Shown here one piece after another: positions 7,120 through 10,039 of a stretch of DNA of 10,039 nt (position 1 is its first letter; the number at the start of each line of letters is the position of its first letter). The notes beneath the pieces are model-generated. The model searched no databases. It saw only the letters and a list, made by a program, of their open reading frames with translations, and was not told the origin of the DNA. The position numbers and the translations under genes are program-made. This stretch comes from Elusimicrobiota bacterium (GTDB taxonomy: Bacteria; Elusimicrobiota; Elusimicrobia; UBA1565; JACRDR01). Where the stretch lies: assembly GCA_016212845.1 (NCBI GenBank), contig JACRDR010000229.1, forward strand, positions 1 to 10,039, in the 5' to 3' direction.

Positions 7120-8109
7120 ATGAGCCAACTGCAAATCTTCCCCGAAACCCCCAAGGTCGACTGGATCGGCCTGCGCTGGACCTTCTTCGCGTTCTCGGCG
7201 CTCATCGTCGGCGCGAGCGCGATCAGCATCGCGACGAAGGGCTTCAACTACGGCATCGACTTCACGGGCGGCACGTTCGTGCAGGTCGCCTACTCGAAGC
7301 CGACGACGCTGGCCGACCTCCGCGCCCGGCTGGAGAGGGCCGGCTATCCGGACGCCATGCCGCAGAGCTTCAGCGGCTCCAACAGCTTCGGCATCCGGCT
7401 GAAGGGCGAGCAGCAGCTCGACGCGACCGAGGTCGAGAAGTTCATCACCGAACTCAAGGCCGCGGCGCCCGACGAGGCGCTCACGCTCGAACGCAAGGAG
7501 TACGTCGGCCCCGTCGTCGGCCGGCAGCTCCGCCGCCAGGCGATCCTCGCGATCCTGGGCGCGATGGCCGCGATCATCGTCTACGTCGCGTTCCGCTTCT
7601 CGAATCCCGTCTGGGGCGCGGCGGGCGTCCTCTGCATCGCGCACGACGTCATCGCGACCGCGGGCCTGTTCTCGATCACCGGCAAGGAGGTCGACCTCGT
7701 CATCGTGGCGGCCCTGCTCACGATCGCGGGCTACTCGATCAACGACACGATCGTCATCTTCGACCGCATGCGCGAACGCATGCGGCTCTACCGGCGCGAG
7801 CCGATGGACGTCCTCATCAACACCAGCGTCAACGAGACGCTCTCGCGCACGCTGATGACCAACATGTGCGTCGTCACCGTCGTCGGCACGCTGTTCTTCT
7901 TCGGCGGCCAGGTGATCCACGACTTCACGACCGCCATGCTCTTCGGCGGCCTCATCGGAACGTACTCCACGATCGGCGTCGCGACGCCGCTCGTCTTCCA
8001 GTGGGAGGACATGAAGGGCGGACGCAAGGCCGCCGCTTCGGCCCCCTCCGCGGGCGCGTCCCCGCGCCCCGACCAGCCGGCGCAAGCGAGCAAGCGCAAA
8101 CAGAGATAA
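7120..8109 (+). CDS. secF: Protein translocase subunit SecF
   Basis: SecF is the partner of SecD in the Sec export machinery. The 329-residue product has a first membrane helix (about 18-38), the family motif GFNYGIDFTGGTFVQV (41-56), a short periplasmic domain, and five more helices (about 138-295). Conserved elements are KEYVGPVVGRQLR (126-138), the I-A-H-D-V segment (173-177), GYSINDTIVIFDRMRE (204-219), N-x-T-L-S-R-T-L-M-T (238-247) and an F-x-x-A-M-L-F-G-G stretch before the last helix. The C-terminal 25 or so residues are low-complexity Ala/Pro/Ser ending in a Lys/Arg cluster, likely a cytoplasmic tail. The start lies two bases after the secD stop. No lesions seen; it should work as a separate SecF chain. 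Confidence 0.97.
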   Translation: MSQLQIFPETPKVDWIGLRWTFFAFSALIVGASAISIATKGFNYGIDFTGGTFVQVAYSKPTTLADLRARLERAGYPDAMPQSFSGSNSFGIRLKGEQQLDATEVEKFITELKAAAPDEALTLERKEYVGPVVGRQLRRQAILAILGAMAAIIVYVAFRFSNPVWGAAGVLCIAHDVIATAGLFSITGKEVDLVIVAALLTIAGYSINDTIVIFDRMRERMRLYRREPMDVLINTSVNETLSRTLMTNMCVVTVVGTLFFFGGQVIHDFTTAMLFGGLIGTYSTIGVATPLVFQWEDMKGGRKAAASAPSAGASPRPDQPAQASKRKQR

Positions 8110-8113
8110 TCCC

Positions 8114-8680
8114 ATGCGCAAGATCCGAGGGTTCAAGCTCAAGCTGCGGGTGAAGGAGATTCAGCGGCGCGCCAAGAAGGCGAAGCTCGACCTCGGCGCG
8201 CTCGGGTTCACCGGCGAGGCGCCGCTCCAAGCCTGGCTCGACCGGCTCGCCTCCGCCTCCGCTCCGGCGGTCCTCTTCGACAGCTTCCCCGCGGAGGAGA
8301 CCTCGGGCCTCTCGCCGATGCCCGGCTTGGCGTGCAGCCTCGCGGTGGCCACTCTCGGCCCCGACCTCGACGCGTTCGCCGAGAAGCTCGCGCAGGACAA
8401 GCCGGCCGAGGCCCCCCTCTTCGAACTCGCCGCGCAGTCGGCGCTCGACGAAGCGGTCCGCTTCGTGCTGGCCCTCGTCGAGGAAGAGGCCGCCGCCGAA
8501 CGCTGCGTGCTCAGCCCGATCCAGTACCTCGACTCGCGCGAGCAGCAGGAGCAGATCCTCGCGAAGCTCGAGGGCCACAAGATCGGCGTCGCCCTCGGCG
8601 AGAACGGGCTCCGCCCCATCCGCTCGACTTCTTTCTCCGCGAGCTGGCTCGCGAAATCGAAGTCCCGCGCCAAGGCGTAG
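8114..8680 (+). CDS. Small protein resembling the MetH activation (AdoMet-binding) domain
   Basis: This 188-residue protein starts four bases after secF and its TAG stop overlaps the next gene's GTG (TAGTG). Its layout resembles stand-alone relatives of the cobalamin-dependent methionine synthase activation domain: AVATLGPDLDAFAEKL (77-92) matches the usual TLGxxLE helix start, a helix pair LAAQSALDEAVRFVLALVEE (105-124) matches the A-x-x-S-x-A-x-E helices, and R-C-V-L-S-P-I-Q-Y (130-138), then a Gln-rich helix and KIGVALGENGLRPIRSTSF (156-174), matches R-x-S-P-G-Y ... IGV-x-L-x-x-x-x-x-P-x-x-S. In MetH that R-x-x-x-G-Y segment binds AdoMet; here the Gly-Tyr is not conserved as such, so binding may be altered or lost. 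The basic N-terminus (1-24) is not part of the domain. The match is by eye and moderate; a fully unknown protein remains possible. Its place between secF and lipid A genes does not explain a methionine role. Confidence 0.6.
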   Translation: MRKIRGFKLKLRVKEIQRRAKKAKLDLGALGFTGEAPLQAWLDRLASASAPAVLFDSFPAEETSGLSPMPGLACSLAVATLGPDLDAFAEKLAQDKPAEAPLFELAAQSALDEAVRFVLALVEEEAAAERCVLSPIQYLDSREQQEQILAKLEGHKIGVALGENGLRPIRSTSFSASWLAKSKSRAKA

Positions 8681-9309
8681 TGCTCCGCGCCGCCGCACCG
8701 TATCTCGCGTACGGCATCATCTCCCTCACGGGCTGGACGACCCGCCTGAAAGTCGTCGGCGGCAAGCATCGCGAGGAACTCAAGAAGCGCGGCAAGGGCT
8801 GGATCTACGCGTTTTGGCACCAGCGCCAGGTCCTCCTGACCTACACGCATCGCGGCGACGGCGCGCACATCCTCGTCAGCCGCTCCAAGGACGGAGAGAT
8901 CATCGCGAAGGTCATGGCGCTCTCCGGCATCAACGCGGTACGAGGCTCCTCCTCGAGAGGCGCCGCCGCCGCGACGCGCGAACTGCTCGAGCTCGCGACG
9001 GAGGGCCGCGTGATCGGGTTTACGCCCGACGGCCCCAAGGGACCCGCGCGGCAGGTTAAAAACGGCGTGCTCTATCTCGCCAAGGAGAGCGGCCTCCCGA
9101 TCCTCCCGCTCGCCTCGGCCTCGAGCCGCAAGCTCGAGTTCGCCCGCTCCTGGGACCGGTTTCAGATTCCGCTGCCTTTCGCCAAGGGCGCGCTCGTCTA
9201 CGCCCCGCCGATCTACGTCGGCCCAAACGACGACGTCGCGGCCAAGTCCGCCGAGCTCAAGGCGACGCTCGACCGGATCACCGACGAGGCCGACCGGCTC
9301 GTCCAGTGA
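8680..9309 (+). CDS. DUF374-type lysophospholipid acyltransferase-like protein, probably lipid A related
   Basis: The 209-residue product starts at GTG 8680, sharing one base with the preceding TAG (TAGTG). It carries the DUF374 pattern: AFWHQRQVLL (44-53), LVSRSKDGEIIAKV (65-78), AVRGSSSRG (86-94), GFTPDGPKGPARQVKNGV (113-130), SGLPILPL (137-144) and SWDRFQIPLPF (157-167). An N-terminal stretch (about 5-20) could associate with the membrane. The classical HX4D acyltransferase motif is not seen, which fits this family. DUF374 proteins are annotated as lysophospholipid acyltransferases, and to my knowledge the LpxJ late acyltransferases of Helicobacter and Campylobacter lipid A belong here. 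The direct overlap with waaA (GTGA) supports a job in lipid A-Kdo assembly at the inner membrane. Family is firm; acyl substrate and exact step are inferred. A GTG here gives normal family length; longer upstream starts would run through the previous gene. Confidence 0.87.
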   Translation: MLRAAAPYLAYGIISLTGWTTRLKVVGGKHREELKKRGKGWIYAFWHQRQVLLTYTHRGDGAHILVSRSKDGEIIAKVMALSGINAVRGSSSRGAAAATRELLELATEGRVIGFTPDGPKGPARQVKNGVLYLAKESGLPILPLASASSRKLEFARSWDRFQIPLPFAKGALVYAPPIYVGPNDDVAAKSAELKATLDRITDEADRLVQ

Positions 9310-10039
9310 ACCTCTGGCTCTCGCTGTACCAAGCCCTGTTCCCTATCGTCGGCGTCGCGGTCGTCGTGCAGTTCCTCGCCGGCGGACGCGGCCGGTCGCT
9401 GAGAGAAGGCAAGAACGACGTCGGGCAGCGTCTCGGCTACGCCTCGCCCGAAAACCTGGAGAAGGCCGGGACGGGGGCCCTTTGGATCCACGCCGCTTCC
9501 GTCGGCGAGCTCTCGGGGGTCGCGGCGATCCTCAAGGAACTGGGGCTCGAAGGCCGGGCGCTGCTCACCACCTCCACGGTCGCGGGCCGCGAGGGCGCCG
9601 AAAAGCTTTCCGGCGCGGCGGCCGCGGTCCTCGCGCCGGTCGACCTCAAGTGGTCGGTCGAGCGATTCCTGGACGCCTACAAGCCCCGGGCCCTGATCAT
9701 CCTCGAGACGGAGCTTTGGCCGATGACGCTCGCGTGCTGCGTGAGCCGGGGCATCCCCGTCGCGGTGGCCAACGGCCGAATGACCGCCCGCTCCTTCCCC
9801 CGCTACCGGTGGCTCGAGCCGCTGCTCGGTCCGTACCTGCGGAAGCTCGCCGCGGTCGGCGCCCAGTCGCCCGCCGACGCGGAGCGCTACGCCGCGCTCG
9901 GCGTGCCGCCGGAGCGCATCCGAGTCACCGGCAACATGAAGTACGACGCGGCCCCGCCCTCGCCCGAAGCGGTCGCGGGCGCCCGAGCGGCGCTCGAGTC
10001 GCTCGGCTGGCGCCCCGGGACCGCTTTCATCTGGTGCGC
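9306..10039 (+). CDS. waaA: 3-deoxy-D-manno-octulosonic acid (Kdo) transferase WaaA/KdtA, 5' part
   Basis: WaaA adds Kdo from CMP-Kdo to the lipid A precursor on the cytoplasmic face of the inner membrane. The frame begins at GTG 9306, overlapping the acyltransferase stop (GTGA), and stays open to the window edge: 244 complete codons of a protein usually about 420 residues long. Visible features are an N-terminal hydrophobic anchor (about 3-24), an R-L-G element (42-44), LWIHAASVGEL (59-69) with Glu68 at the position of the catalytic base known in Aquifex WaaA, a T-T-S-T-x-x-G stretch, ETELWPM (the family usually has ETELWPN), A-N-G-R-M-T-x-R-S, and TGNMKYD near the end. Together these are diagnostic of the family (GT30). 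The C-terminal CMP-Kdo-binding domain lies outside the window. Its presence implies an LPS-type outer membrane. Number of Kdo units added cannot be told. Confidence 0.94.
   Translation, partial: MNLWLSLYQALFPIVGVAVVVQFLAGGRGRSLREGKNDVGQRLGYASPENLEKAGTGALWIHAASVGELSGVAAILKELGLEGRALLTTSTVAGREGAEKLSGAAAAVLAPVDLKWSVERFLDAYKPRALIILETELWPMTLACCVSRGIPVAVANGRMTARSFPRYRWLEPLLGPYLRKLAAVGAQSPADAERYAALGVPPERIRVTGNMKYDAAPPSPEAVAGARAALESLGWRPGTAFIWC

Noticed and set aside
7114..8142. Long minus-strand open frame opposite secF (342 codons)
   Set aside because: Low-complexity Arg/Asp/Ala composition typical of an antisense shadow in GC-rich DNA; secF is unambiguous.
1981..8680. Genome-wide reassignment of TAG as a sense codon
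   Set aside because: TAG ends the genes at 5300 and 8680 at sensible places; reading through 8680 gives an unrelated frame over the next gene, whose own GTG start overlaps that stop.

Overview
The window comes from a GC-rich diderm (LPS-bearing) bacterium. Three things point that way: a Kdo transferase gene (waaA), a lipid A-type acyltransferase gene beside it, and a lipoprotein with a lipobox. A SpoIID/LytB-type protein in a Gram-negative setting, followed by queA-tgt and then yajC-secD-secF, would suit Elusimicrobiota. That placement is inferred from gene content and gene order, not proven. All recognisable genes lie on the + strand and are packed tightly, often with overlapping stop and start codons.

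Region 1 (1-2850): the 3' end of a SpoIID/LytB-domain gene overlaps queA, which overlaps tgt (ATGA). queA and tgt encode two steps of queuosine tRNA modification. The tgt frame is complete from start to stop except for one in-frame TAG at 1981-1983. It falls exactly on the conserved active-site serine of the D-S-G-G-F-Q motif. Everything downstream, including the nucleophile and the zinc site, is intact, so this is either a very fresh nonsense mutation, a sequencing error, or (less likely) a read-through codon.

Region 2 (2851-5385): two genes I cannot assign to a named family. One encodes a lipoprotein with a predicted beta-sandwich domain. The other starts at TTG, overlaps the first by four bases, and encodes an exported protein with an HExxH zinc-protease-like motif. 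They are clearly less GC-rich than their neighbours (by eye about 45-47% in sampled 60-base lines, against 77% in a tgt line) and sit between tgt and yajC, which are adjacent in many bacteria. They look like accessory cargo placed in a housekeeping block.

Region 3 (5386-10039): yajC-secD-secF, the accessory part of the Sec translocase, has its own good ribosome binding site and a possible extended -10 promoter. It is followed without gaps by a small protein resembling the activation domain of cobalamin-dependent methionine synthase, a DUF374-type acyltransferase, and the 5' part of waaA, which runs off the window. The last two probably work together in lipid A-Kdo assembly.

No tRNA, rRNA, CRISPR array, insertion sequence or convincing terminator was seen. 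The only non-coding gaps longer than a few bases are 2851-2937 and 5301-5385.
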